From: Dehalococcoidia bacterium
Lineage (GTDB): Bacteria; Chloroflexota; Dehalococcoidia; Lucifugimonadales; JAGWBF01
Direction of reading: 5' to 3'
NCBI GenBank assembly: GCA_021296025.1
Contig: JAGWBF010000015.1
Coordinates: 1-20,706 of the forward strand
DNA length: 20,706 nt
The stretch's first letter is position 1. Every line of letters begins with the position of its first letter. The notes under the pieces are model-generated. The model was given only the letters and a program-made list of their open reading frames with translations. It searched no databases and had not been told where the DNA came from. Positions 1 through 7,161 of this stretch are shown here, in pieces. The position numbers and the translations under genes were made by a program.

Positions 1-58
1 AGAAGCATGGGAGGGTTTCATGCGCACTCCAGCCGAGCTTCGGACAATTTCCCGGCCC

Positions 59-682
59 TTACTCGCAGGCGTCGAACAGCGTGTCCATGTGGGGGGCGTC
101 GCACAGGGGCCAGTAAGTGAACCACACCTCGCCTGCGATGTCATCCTCCCTTATCGAGCCCCAGCTTCGGGAGTCCTGGCTGTCGGTGCGGTTGTCCCCA
201 AGAACAAAGTACTCGTCCTCCCCCACCCTGCAATTGGAGGTGTGGGGAATGCAGAGCATATCTCCGACGCGGTCAGACCTGTCCAGGTAAGGCTCTTCCA
301 GCTCCTCGCCGTCGATGAACACATGCCCTTCCCGGATCTCGACCCGCTCACCGGGAAGCCCGATAACTCGCTTGACGAAGCTCATATCCGACCCACCGGC
401 CCTCTGGAAGACTATGACATCTCCCCGTTCCGGCGAGCCTGCGAAGGGTGTGTAACTCGCCGTCCCCGACGGCGAGTCCCAGAAGGGCACCAGGTTGTCC
501 AACCTGTCCAGGTCCATGCGCAGATAGGAGAGTTTGTTGACCATCAGGAACTGGGCATCTTCCAGGGTAGGTTCCATACTATGCCCGTCCACCCGATAGT
601 TCTGGACGCTGATCTGGATGACGAACAGCACGATCAACGCCAAGACAAGGGCTTCCATCAATTCTCGTACGATAAGTGCCAT
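59..682 (-). CDS. lepB: Signal peptidase I
   Basis: Membrane-bound serine protease that removes signal peptides from exported proteins on the outer face of the cytoplasmic membrane. The 207-residue product has one N-terminal membrane segment (about residues 9-26), then the catalytic Ser in GHSMEPTL (Ser35), the general-base Lys in MSFVKRVIGLPGERV (Lys104), and the late family box LGDNRTDSQDSRSWG. The length is normal for a short single-anchor bacterial LepB. The start used is an ATG without a close Shine-Dalgarno; a GGAG lies about 14 nt upstream, and Met9 is a possible alternative start. It is divergent from the glycosyltransferase at 901, and a TATAAT box lies just upstream on the minus strand. 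Family assignment is secure; the exact start is less so. Confidence 0.95.
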   Translation of the reverse strand: MALIVRELMEALVLALIVLFVIQISVQNYRVDGHSMEPTLEDAQFLMVNKLSYLRMDLDRLDNLVPFWDSPSGTASYTPFAGSPERGDVIVFQRAGGSDMSFVKRVIGLPGERVEIREGHVFIDGEELEEPYLDRSDRVGDMLCIPHTSNCRVGEDEYFVLGDNRTDSQDSRSWGSIREDDIAGEVWFTYWPLCDAPHMDTLFDACE

Positions 683-717
683 ATGGGAAAGTCGGACTCC
701 GGAGACCTGATAGCCGG

Positions 718-723
718 ATTATA
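718..723 (-). promoter_or_regulatory. Possible -10 box for lepB
   Basis: The minus strand reads a perfect TATAAT here, about 35 nt upstream of the lepB ATG. No good -35 hexamer lies 16-18 nt further upstream (TGGCGT at 17 nt), so this is a half-supported promoter. Confidence 0.35.
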
Positions 724-800
724 GACCTGCCCTTATATCCACGCCATTCTGGGGGCATAACATGTCGCAGCCGATACGGCCGGAGGGAGGACCCCCTTCC

Positions 801-829
801 TTGTCCCTAATTCCCCAAACTGGTACAAT
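801..829 (+). promoter_or_regulatory. Sigma70-type promoter for the glycosyltransferase group
   Basis: TTGTCC (801-806), a 17-nt spacer and TACAAT (824-829) match the -35/-10 consensus at 4/6 and 5/6 positions with ideal spacing. Transcription would begin near 836 and leave a leader of about 65 nt before the ATG at 901. Confidence 0.6.
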
Positions 830-900
830 CCCGTGTGTCTGCATAAAGCCACTCATTCCAGTTACGAACTAATCGGCAACCTTGGACCATCGGATCACCC

Positions 901-2046
901 ATGAAGATAGCGCTGGTTTCACCTTATGATTTCACATGGCCTGGGGGTGTCACCGCGCATATCTCCCAGCTTGGTCACCAGTTCTCCCACATGGGTCACG
1001 AGGTGGAGATACTGGCGCCCCACTCCCCCGCCCGGGACTCCGAGCCCAGTCTCAACTTCGTGCCCTTGGGGAGGTCCGTTCCCATACCCACGGGAGGCTC
1101 CATAGCCCGTCTTTCCCTCTCCCTCTGGCTCCACCGCAAGACCAAGCGAATCCTGGAGGAGAAAGAGTTCGACCTGGTCCACTTGCACGAACCCCTCATG
1201 CCTGTTCTCCCGCTCACCGTTCTCCAGTGCTCTAACACCGTCAACGTGGGCACCTTCCACGCCTTCTACGGGCGCTTCCGCAACTATGGCTGGTCCCATC
1301 GGCTGCTCAAGCGATGGTTCAACAAGTTGGATGGCCTCATCGCCGTATCCCCTGCTGCCCACCAGTACGTCAGCCGTTTCTTTCCGGGGAACTACAGGAT
1401 CATTCCCAATGGCATCGATGTGGACCATTTCGCCACAGCGGGGAAACCCATTCCCGAGCTGCAAGATGGCAAGACCAATATCCTGTTCGTGGGACGATTG
1501 GAGAAGCGGAAGGGCCTCAGGTACCTGCTGGAGGCCTTCGGGATGCTGAAGTGGGAGCATCCCAATGTACGACTGCTGGTCGTTGGCCCAGGAAGCCTGG
1601 ACAAGGACTGCCACCGAGTCCTTGGAGAGAGGAACCTGCAGGATGTTGTGTTCCTGGGAGGTGTCCCATACCAGGACCTTCCTTCTTACTACGCCAGCGC
1701 CCACATATTCTGCTCTCCTGCCACTGGGCGGGAGAGCTTCGGCATCGTCCTGTTAGAAGCGATGGCTGCCGGCCGGCCAATCGTGGCAACTTCCATCGAG
1801 GGGTACTCCTGCGTGGTGACCCACGGTGAGCAGGGGCTGCTGGTGCCCCCCAAGGACAGCGCCTCCCTAGCTGTAGCACTGGGACGGCTGGTGGCGGACG
1901 GAGATTTGCGCAGCCAGATGGGTTTGATGGGGCGGCAGTCGGTAGAGCAGTACCGATGGGAGAAGATAGCCCGCATGGTCATGGACCACTACGAGAATCT
2001 GATGGGAGCTCCCAATGCCTCGGTTGCCGGGCAGAGACCGCTTTAG
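901..2046 (+). CDS. GT4-family glycosyltransferase, PimA-like
   Basis: GT-B retaining glycosyltransferase of 381 residues. The N-terminus (MKIALVSPYDFTWPGGV...) resembles PimA, the GDP-mannose-dependent phosphatidyl-myo-inositol mannosyltransferase, including the glycine-rich acceptor loop. The C-terminal nucleotide-sugar domain carries GRLEKRKG and the GT4 EX7E motif (Glu278 and Glu286 in GRESFGIVLLEA). It should act at the cytoplasmic membrane face on a lipid acceptor. The next gene overlaps it by 32 bp and encodes a CDP-alcohol phosphatidyltransferase, which supports a phospholipid-glycosylation role. A promoter is seen at 801-829. No clear Shine-Dalgarno precedes the ATG. GT4 membership is certain; mannosyl transfer to phosphatidylinositol is inferred from similarity and context. 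Confidence 0.9.
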   Translation: MKIALVSPYDFTWPGGVTAHISQLGHQFSHMGHEVEILAPHSPARDSEPSLNFVPLGRSVPIPTGGSIARLSLSLWLHRKTKRILEEKEFDLVHLHEPLMPVLPLTVLQCSNTVNVGTFHAFYGRFRNYGWSHRLLKRWFNKLDGLIAVSPAAHQYVSRFFPGNYRIIPNGIDVDHFATAGKPIPELQDGKTNILFVGRLEKRKGLRYLLEAFGMLKWEHPNVRLLVVGPGSLDKDCHRVLGERNLQDVVFLGGVPYQDLPSYYASAHIFCSPATGRESFGIVLLEAMAAGRPIVATSIEGYSCVVTHGEQGLLVPPKDSASLAVALGRLVADGDLRSQMGLMGRQSVEQYRWEKIARMVMDHYENLMGAPNASVAGQRPL

Positions 2047-2653
2047 ATCGGCGGTACTAAAGTACGTCGAGCTGCCAGGGGCGCACCTGTTCCACCGCCT
2101 TGGCCTGACTCCCAACATGATCACCCTGATGGGATTCGGCATTTGTGCCGCGGCGGCCGTCCTGGTGGGCGCCGGGTACATATGGGTGGGTGGGATAGTG
2201 TTCCTGGCCGGAGGCATCCTGGACCTCTTCGACGGCGCCCTGGCAAGGCTTACGGATCAGGCGACACCCTTCGGCGCGCTGCTGGACTCGGTGATGGACC
2301 GCCTCGGGGAAGCCGTCCTGTTCCTGGGAATCGCCATCTATGTCCTGCGTGAGGACTTCTCCGAGGACCGCACCCTTCTTGCCATTGTGGCGGTGGTTCT
2401 GGCCCTTATCACCTCCCAGATGGTCAGCTATTTGCGGGCCAGGGGGGAATCCCTGGGTATCGACACCAGGGCAGGGCTGATGACCCGGCCGGAGCGGGTG
2501 GTGCTGCTTTCGGCAGGCCTGATGGCTGGAATTGCCAGCCTGCGCCCCCTGGAGGTCATCCTGGCAGTCATAGCTGCCATCTCCTTCATTACCCTTCTCC
2601 AGCGCCTCTTTCACGTGCGCAGTCGAGTGGATAACGTCGCCGATCCGTTGTAA
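2015..2653 (+). CDS. CDP-alcohol phosphatidyltransferase (PIP-synthase-like)
   Basis: Integral membrane enzyme of 212 residues that would join a CDP-diacylglycerol-type donor to an alcohol acceptor. The complete catalytic signature D(x)2DG(x)2AR(x)8G(x)3D(x)3D is present: Asp70, Asp73, Gly74, Ala77, Arg78, Gly87, Asp91 and Asp95. Several hydrophobic helices flank it (roughly 40-70, 100-110, 120-140 and 160-200). The start lies inside the upstream glycosyltransferase gene, with GGGAG about 6 nt before the ATG, so translation is probably coupled. Pairing with a PimA-like enzyme suggests an inositol-phosphate acceptor (phosphatidylinositol phosphate synthase), but phosphatidylglycerophosphate or archaetidylinositol-type substrates cannot be excluded from sequence alone. 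Confidence 0.9.
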   Translation: MPRLPGRDRFRSAVLKYVELPGAHLFHRLGLTPNMITLMGFGICAAAAVLVGAGYIWVGGIVFLAGGILDLFDGALARLTDQATPFGALLDSVMDRLGEAVLFLGIAIYVLREDFSEDRTLLAIVAVVLALITSQMVSYLRARGESLGIDTRAGLMTRPERVVLLSAGLMAGIASLRPLEVILAVIAAISFITLLQRLFHVRSRVDNVADPL

Positions 2654-2686
2654 AATTAGGCCAATCTGTCGCATAGCGGAGGCTGG

Positions 2687-3406
2687 ATGGCAATCATCCC
2701 GGACCAGGACCGGAACGACCTTAAGAGAGACCTCCGGAAGAATCTGAAGAACGATGTGACCATCAAGTTCTTCGGCCAGGGGTCCTCCCTTCTTGCCGTG
2801 CCCGGCAGGGAGTGCCGCTACTGCCCCCAGACCCAGGAGCTGATGGAAGAGTTGACCGGCCTTTCGCCCAAGCTGCACCTGGAGGTGTACAACTTCTACA
2901 CCGACACCGAAGCGAGGGACAAGCTGGGCGTCGAGCGAATTCCGGCCATCGTGCTGGGGGACGGAGGCAGCTCCAGGTTGAAGTTCTACGGCATCCCCTT
3001 GGGCCCCGAGCTCTATGCCCTGACCGACAGCGTAAAGACCATGTCCCGGGGGGTCAGCCCACTGAGTATGGAGTCCCGCAAAAGTCTCCGCAAGGTCAAC
3101 CAGCCGGTGCACATACAGGTGTTTGTCACACCCTCTTGAGGGTACTGCCCCAGTGTGGCCAGGTTGGCCCACTCAATAGCCCTGGAGAACTCTAACATCA
3201 CAGCCGACGTTATCGAAGTGGAGGAGTTCCCTAACCTAGCTCAAAGATACACGGTGCGCAGCGTGCCCAAGACGGTGCTCGGAAATATCGGCCCCATGTC
3301 CGGCATAGCTCCGCCCATCCAGTTCGTGGGAGCGGTAACCGAGGCCCAGTTCGTCGAGAAGGTGCTGGAAGAAGGCGTGGGCGAATCCGAAGGAATCACA
3401 AAATAG
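2687..3406 (+). CDS. Protein disulfide oxidoreductase, two thioredoxin folds, predicted selenoprotein (in-frame TGA at 3137-3139)
   Basis: Glutaredoxin/thioredoxin-like protein of the two-domain PDO family, expected to catalyse cytoplasmic dithiol-disulfide exchange. Domain 1 has the redox site C43-R-Y-C46-P and a cis-proline at Pro86 (RIPA). Domain 2 starts near VHIQVFVTPS. The next codon is TGA (residue 151), followed in the same frame by G-Y-C154-P, the second cis-proline Pro194 (SVPKTV) and a normal C-terminus ending at TAG. The TGA thus stands where the first Cys of the second CxxC belongs, giving UxxC. Read-through length is 239 residues, usual for PDOs; stopping at TGA would leave 150 residues and remove the C-terminal active site. 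A SECIS-like hairpin follows at 3152-3173. GGAGG precedes the ATG by 4 nt. Alternatives: a nonsense mutation or a sequencing error (TGC/TGT to TGA). Confidence 0.8.
3152..3173 (+). promoter_or_regulatory. Candidate bacterial SECIS element
   Basis: AGTG (3152-3155) pairs with CACT (3170-3173) and GGCC (3157-3160) with GGCC (3166-3169). All eight pairs are Watson-Crick, U3156 is bulged on the 5' side, and the loop is AGGTT (3161-3165). Twelve nt separate the TGA from the stem and 21 nt from the loop. E. coli fdhF SECIS, recognised by SelB, also has a bulged U and an AGGU-containing apical loop at a similar distance; here the upper stem is 4 bp rather than 2. GGG (3140-3142) could add a lower helix with CCC (3180-3182). 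Confidence 0.7.
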
Positions 3407-3424
3407 CCTAACGGCTAGCGCGGG

Positions 3425-3913
3425 GTGCAATTGGCGCAGGAGATAACAGGAGACCTTCAAGGCCAGGGACTACGGGTAGCCATCGTGGTTTCCCGCTTCA
3501 ACGACTTCGTAACCTCCACTATGCTGCGGGGAGCTGTGGATGGGCTTTCCAGGCATGGGGTGCAAGATGACGACATCCTGGTCGCCTGGGTCCCCGGGGC
3601 CTTCGAGCTTCCATCCTGTGCCAAGACCTTGGCCGAGACTGGCCGGTACGATGCTGTCATCTGCCTGGGGGCGGTGATACGGGGCGAGACGTCCCACCAC
3701 GACCTTGTGGCCAGCCAGGCAGCCTCGGGAATAAACAGGGCTTCCCTGGACACTGGTGTGCCGGTGATATTCGGAGTGCTGTCAGCGGAAAACATCGATC
3801 AGGCCATCAACCGGGCTGGGGGCAAGCAGGGTAACGTGGGGTACAGCTCTGCCGCTGCTGCCATCGAGATGGCCCGCCTCAACCAGGCCATCAAGGGCCT
3901 CGGCAGCGACTAG
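3425..3913 (+). CDS. ribH: 6,7-dimethyl-8-ribityllumazine synthase
   Basis: Penultimate enzyme of riboflavin synthesis, condensing 5-amino-6-ribitylaminouracil with 3,4-dihydroxy-2-butanone 4-phosphate; family members assemble into pentamers or 60-mer capsids. At 162 residues the length is typical. Visible family motifs are VVSRFNDFV (substrate aromatic and Asn), WVPGAFELP, and GAVIRGETSHHD with the catalytic His at 91 (equivalent to B. subtilis His88). The start taken is GTG, 18 nt after the oxidoreductase stop and without a strong Shine-Dalgarno. A small inverted repeat (TAGCC/GGCTA, 3404-3417) sits in that gap. No other rib genes are nearby and no FMN riboswitch is visible, so it is probably co-transcribed with the oxidoreductase rather than flavin-regulated. 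Confidence 0.95.
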   Translation: MQLAQEITGDLQGQGLRVAIVVSRFNDFVTSTMLRGAVDGLSRHGVQDDDILVAWVPGAFELPSCAKTLAETGRYDAVICLGAVIRGETSHHDLVASQAASGINRASLDTGVPVIFGVLSAENIDQAINRAGGKQGNVGYSSAAAAIEMARLNQAIKGLGSD

Positions 3914-3950
3914 CCCCAAGGGATAATCGTGTCTGGGGACCCCTTATGGC

Positions 3951-3973
3951 AAGCCTCCCGGGCCGGGCGGCTT
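3951..3973 (+). other. GC-rich hairpin after ribH
   Basis: AAGCC (3951-3955) pairs with GGCTT (3969-3973); after one mismatch CCC pairs with GGG around a 5-nt loop. No T-tract follows, so it is not a classical intrinsic terminator. It could mark a transcript boundary between ribH and the next gene. Confidence 0.3.
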
Positions 3974-4006
3974 CGCTCATCCCTACTTTAGCGACCAGGA
4001 GGCATC

Positions 4007-4849
4007 ATGACCGCCGTCGATAGGCTGATGGAAGGGGCCGTGGATATCCATGTCCACTTCGCTCCCGACCCCAAGGTGGACCGCCGGGCGGGTGCCCTGG
4101 AGATCGCCAGGAGCGCCCTGGCCTCAGGTATGAGGGGCATAGTCCTCAAGAGCCACGAATATCCCGCTCACCCTGTCGCCTACACGGTGGCCCAGATGGT
4201 GCCGGACCTTGCCGTCATCGGCGGCATTACCCTGAACCTGGAGGTCGGAGGACTGAACCCCACAGCGGTAGAAGCGACCGCCGATATGGGGGGCCGGGTG
4301 GTGTGGATGCCCACCCATTCCGCCGAGGTTGATCGGAAGCGCCGGGGACTGGAGGGGGGGATTAACATGCTGGATCCATCAGGGCGCCTTCTCCCCGAGG
4401 TGTACTCCATACTGGAAACCATAAAGCTCCACGACATGGTTCTGGCAACGGGACACATCTCCACCAAGGAGAGCATGGCCCTCGTGGATGAGGCTCGAGA
4501 CCTGGGAATAAACCGCATCGTCATCACCAACGCCTCCACCATGTCCTTCCTTACGGGGATGACCCTTGAGGATATGAAGGCCCTGGCCGCCAAGGGTGCC
4601 TACATTGAGCACTGCATACACGCAATGATGCCCCTGACCTACAGGCAGGAGCCGGGACAGCTCCTGGAGATAGTGCGAGCAATCGGTCCGGAGCATTGCA
4701 TCATCAGCTCCGACTTCGGCCAGGAGTTCCATCCCATGCCGGCGGAGGGCCTGCGCATGGGAATCGCCACCCTGCTGCAGGTGGGCTTGGATGAGGTGGA
4801 GGCGGGCATCATGGTGAAGGAGAATCCCTCCCGCCTTATAGGTCTGTAA
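4007..4849 (+). CDS. DUF6282-like amidohydrolase-fold protein
   Basis: A 280-residue protein resembling the DUF6282 group of TIM-barrel metal-dependent hydrolases; no substrate is known to me. Candidate metal ligands lie where amidohydrolases carry them: DIHVHFAPD after the first strand (His15, His17), LKSHEYP (Lys48, His50), MPTHSAEVD, LATGHIS and the late ISSDFGQ Asp. The ATG is preceded by a strong AGGAGG at 3997-4002 with a 4-nt gap, which fixes the start. It stands alone on the + strand, 93 nt after ribH, and is followed by a convergent gap. Hydrolase chemistry is likely from the fold; the specific reaction is unknown. Confidence 0.75.
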   Translation: MTAVDRLMEGAVDIHVHFAPDPKVDRRAGALEIARSALASGMRGIVLKSHEYPAHPVAYTVAQMVPDLAVIGGITLNLEVGGLNPTAVEATADMGGRVVWMPTHSAEVDRKRRGLEGGINMLDPSGRLLPEVYSILETIKLHDMVLATGHISTKESMALVDEARDLGINRIVITNASTMSFLTGMTLEDMKALAAKGAYIEHCIHAMMPLTYRQEPGQLLEIVRAIGPEHCIISSDFGQEFHPMPAEGLRMGIATLLQVGLDEVEAGIMVKENPSRLIGL

Positions 4850-5275
4850 GAACAGGACTCTACACGGTCGACCCAGGTGTCGGGGGCTTCACACGCGACC
4901 TCCCAGGTTTCCCATGATGAGAAGTGCCGACTGCTCCGGCCCGGGCTCGGTCCAACGATGGAGCTGTTAGGAACGCGCTCCCCAGGAAGAGTAGCGCCGG
5001 ACCGCCGGGTCCGGGCGCGACCTTGCCAACTTCAGACAGCGGACCATCACGGCTTTGGCCGCCATGGTCGATTGCCGCCCCAGCATCCTGGCCAGCAGGG
5101 ACACACCCAAGAGGGCCCCACGGCACACCAAGGCGGCCAAGGCAAAGAAGCTCTCCGCACCCTGGGTCAGGTTCCCCGACTCCACCTGGGCAAAAGGATG
5201 GAAGCCCAAGCTCGTGCGATGCTCACGATAGTTGGCGTCGGGGACCCATTGCCCAAACTCAGCCGAGGGAGGCAA
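4850..5275. other. Convergent intergenic region, no confident gene
   Basis: 426 bp between the DUF6282-like gene (+) and the small membrane-protein gene (-). Both strands have open frames, but none has a good start with a ribosome site or a recognisable family. The most protein-like is a minus-strand frame at 4967-5275 (102 codons, containing ESFFALAALVCRG) that follows directly on the stop of the gene at 5276-5551. It may be a decayed gene end or chance in GC-rich DNA. No tRNA, terminator with a T-run or repeat array was seen. Confidence 0.5.
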
Positions 5276-5551
5276 TCAGGATCGGTTCTTCCAGGTCTGA
5301 TCATCCCCGGTAACTTCAATCTGCTGTGAGGCAGCATCTTGTGGGGCGGTTTGAGGGGCCACCCCCCTAAGGGAGATCTTTCTGAGAGCCCATCGGAGCA
5401 TTCTGAACAGCGCCACGCCCAGTATGACAAAGATGGAGAGCAGTGCTGTGATCGGGTCCGACGTAGAACCCTGGCGGATTCTTTGGGCCCGGTACTCCCT
5501 TTCGTGCTTGTGAATTTCCGGCGGGAGAGGGGCCCCGGGAGGAATGAACAT
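5276..5551 (-). CDS. Small single-span membrane protein, unknown function
   Basis: I do not recognise this 91-residue protein. It has a charged N-terminal part (PPEIHKHEREYRAQRIRQG), one hydrophobic helix at about 33-51 (ITALLSIFVILGVALFRML), then a basic stretch (RWALRKISLR) and a polar tail rich in Gln and Asp. The basic residues after the helix suggest a cytoplasmic C-terminus. A strong ribosome site (AAAGGAGGCGC directly before the ATG on the minus strand) supports real translation. It lies 30 nt downstream of tilS on the same strand, so it is probably co-transcribed with it. A role linked to tilS is not implied by the sequence. Confidence 0.65.
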   Translation of the reverse strand: MFIPPGAPLPPEIHKHEREYRAQRIRQGSTSDPITALLSIFVILGVALFRMLRWALRKISLRGVAPQTAPQDAASQQIEVTGDDQTWKNRS

Positions 5552-5581
5552 GCGCCTCCTTTCTCAGGAAAGCGTCCGGTT

Positions 5582-7036
5582 TTAGCCCATTATATCAGAG
5601 TTGGCTGGATCGAACCTGAGCCTGTACACGCGGGCGGAGTCCTGTCTCACCCTTGCCCACTGGGCAGGCCGGTAGCCCACAACCCACGCTATGCCTGCAT
5701 CGCTTACGACGAGAGGGACTCTGTCCCTCCAGTGCCGGGGCACCTTCTCGTCCACGTAGAAGTCCTGGAGCTTCCTGGCCCCATCGGCCCCCAGGGGCTG
5801 GAAGCGGTCCCCGGGCCTGCGCACGCGCACCTCCAGCCCTCCCGCTATGGCCAGGGCATCCAGGTGGGCCTCGAAAGGTTCATTGGGAATTGGCCTGCCT
5901 GCCGGTTCCTCGGCCACGACCACCTTCCAGCCCGGTATATGTGTGACCGCCGGAGTGTCCGCTACAGGCAGGTCCAGGGGGTGGGAGCCTGTAATTTCAG
6001 GAAATGGGCAGGCTGCTTCCGGGTCCTTCCCCATGATCAGGCTGTCATAGCTCCTTAGCAGTCGCAGCCCCTTGGGCAGGTTTGTTATTCCCACAGAAGC
6101 GCGGCCAAGCATACGGACCATCGCCAGGATGTGGGCTTCTCCCAGGCGCCGTCGGCTGCCTGAAGCCTCCTCATAAGCCCTGGCAAGCACGAGGCGCTGC
6201 ATTAGTGGATGCAGCGCCTGCAAGGACGGAACATACAGCACCACCTCCCCGTTCTCTACCCCTGCCACGGATGACCACGCCTCCGCCAGCTCCTGCTCCA
6301 GGTAGTCGGCCTCCAGGGATGCGATTCGGGAAAGCCGGACCAAGGCGCCCTTGATATTGGGGTTGTACTCTTCCAACGCGGGAAAGAGGTTATGGCGCAC
6401 CCGGTTGCGCGTGAAACGCATCATCACATTGCCGGTATCCCTTCGGCAGGAGATGTTCTTTTCAGCGCAGTAACCGAGAGCCTCCTCCTTGGAGACACCC
6501 AGCATAGGTCGAAAGAGCGTAGCCTGTTTATCGCCATCCCTGCTTCTCCACTTGGACAGCTCGACCATTCCCCTGAGGCCCCGCGTCCCGCTGCCCCGCA
6601 TGATGCGCATCAGCACAGTTTCGGCAAGGTCGTCAGAGGTGTGCCCCAGGGCGATGATACCCAGGCCGGTTTCTTCCGAGACCTCTCTCAGAAAGGAGTA
6701 GCGGACCTCCCTGGCAGCCTCTTCGAAGGATGACACACCATTCTCTTTCTGGTAGGCCGCCGGGTCGGCCTTGCCAATGGTGGAAGGCAGGCCCAGGCAA
6801 GTGGCAGCCTGGGCGACGAACCTAGCGTCCACCTCGGCCTCGTCGCCCCTGAAATCATGGTCGAGGTGGGCGACGTGGATATTCAGGTTGGTCTGCTTCC
6901 TTAGGGCCACCAAGGCATGGAGGAGCGCCATGGAATCGGGACCGCCGGAAACCGCCACCACCATGCCGGTGTTTCTCGAGGGACAGCCCAACCGTTGAAG
7001 GGAAGCCAGCAACTGTGCTTCGAGATGATGCATCAC
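5582..7036 (-). CDS. tilS: tRNA(Ile)-lysidine synthase
   Basis: ATP-dependent enzyme that attaches lysine to C34 of the CAU-anticodon isoleucine tRNA, changing its decoding from AUG to AUA. The 484-residue product has the N-type PP-loop AVSGGPDSMALLHAL (SGGPDS at 30-35), the family segment LGHTSDDLAETVLMRIMRG, a central substrate-binding part, and a C-terminal TilS domain with RVRRPGDRFQPLGADG...KLQDFYVDEKVP. GTG (7036) and ATG (7033) are adjacent possible starts; AGGG lies just upstream. It is in the middle of a minus-strand group after the histidine phosphatase gene and before a small membrane-protein gene. It is complete, with no missing motif. Confidence 0.95.
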   Translation of the reverse strand: MMHHLEAQLLASLQRLGCPSRNTGMVVAVSGGPDSMALLHALVALRKQTNLNIHVAHLDHDFRGDEAEVDARFVAQAATCLGLPSTIGKADPAAYQKENGVSSFEEAAREVRYSFLREVSEETGLGIIALGHTSDDLAETVLMRIMRGSGTRGLRGMVELSKWRSRDGDKQATLFRPMLGVSKEEALGYCAEKNISCRRDTGNVMMRFTRNRVRHNLFPALEEYNPNIKGALVRLSRIASLEADYLEQELAEAWSSVAGVENGEVVLYVPSLQALHPLMQRLVLARAYEEASGSRRRLGEAHILAMVRMLGRASVGITNLPKGLRLLRSYDSLIMGKDPEAACPFPEITGSHPLDLPVADTPAVTHIPGWKVVVAEEPAGRPIPNEPFEAHLDALAIAGGLEVRVRRPGDRFQPLGADGARKLQDFYVDEKVPRHWRDRVPLVVSDAGIAWVVGYRPAQWARVRQDSARVYRLRFDPANSDIMG

Positions 7037-7161
7037 ACCCTGCTTGGTCGGATACTATCGGGATTGAATGCCATCTGGAATGGTCAATACAAGAAACGCC
7101 GAGTGTAGTCTACGGAGGTTCCTTACCTGACTCGCCTCGAGCCCGGCCATCGGGGGCAGCA

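Noticed and set aside
20..724. Plus-strand frame covering lepB
   Set aside because: Antisense to a signal peptidase with all catalytic motifs; its own sequence shows no family.
2687..3139. Complete 150-residue single-domain redox protein, or a pseudogene
   Set aside because: The stop codon falls precisely on an active-site Cys position and is followed by an intact second domain and a SECIS-like hairpin. Random nonsense would rarely give this combination, though it is not fully excluded.
2057..3172. Long minus-strand frame opposite the phosphatidyltransferase and oxidoreductase
   Set aside because: No recognisable motifs, His/Gln/Gly-rich composition typical of antisense frames in GC-rich genes, and the opposite strand has clear families.
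3155..3406. Separate small gene starting at GTG 3155
   Set aside because: It is in the same frame as the upstream gene, lacks a ribosome site, and begins inside the second thioredoxin fold after its active site. Read-through of the TGA explains it better.
5339..6058. Plus-strand frame opposite the tilS C-terminus and the small membrane protein
   Set aside because: Low-complexity, Pro/Arg/His-rich antisense frame without start signals.
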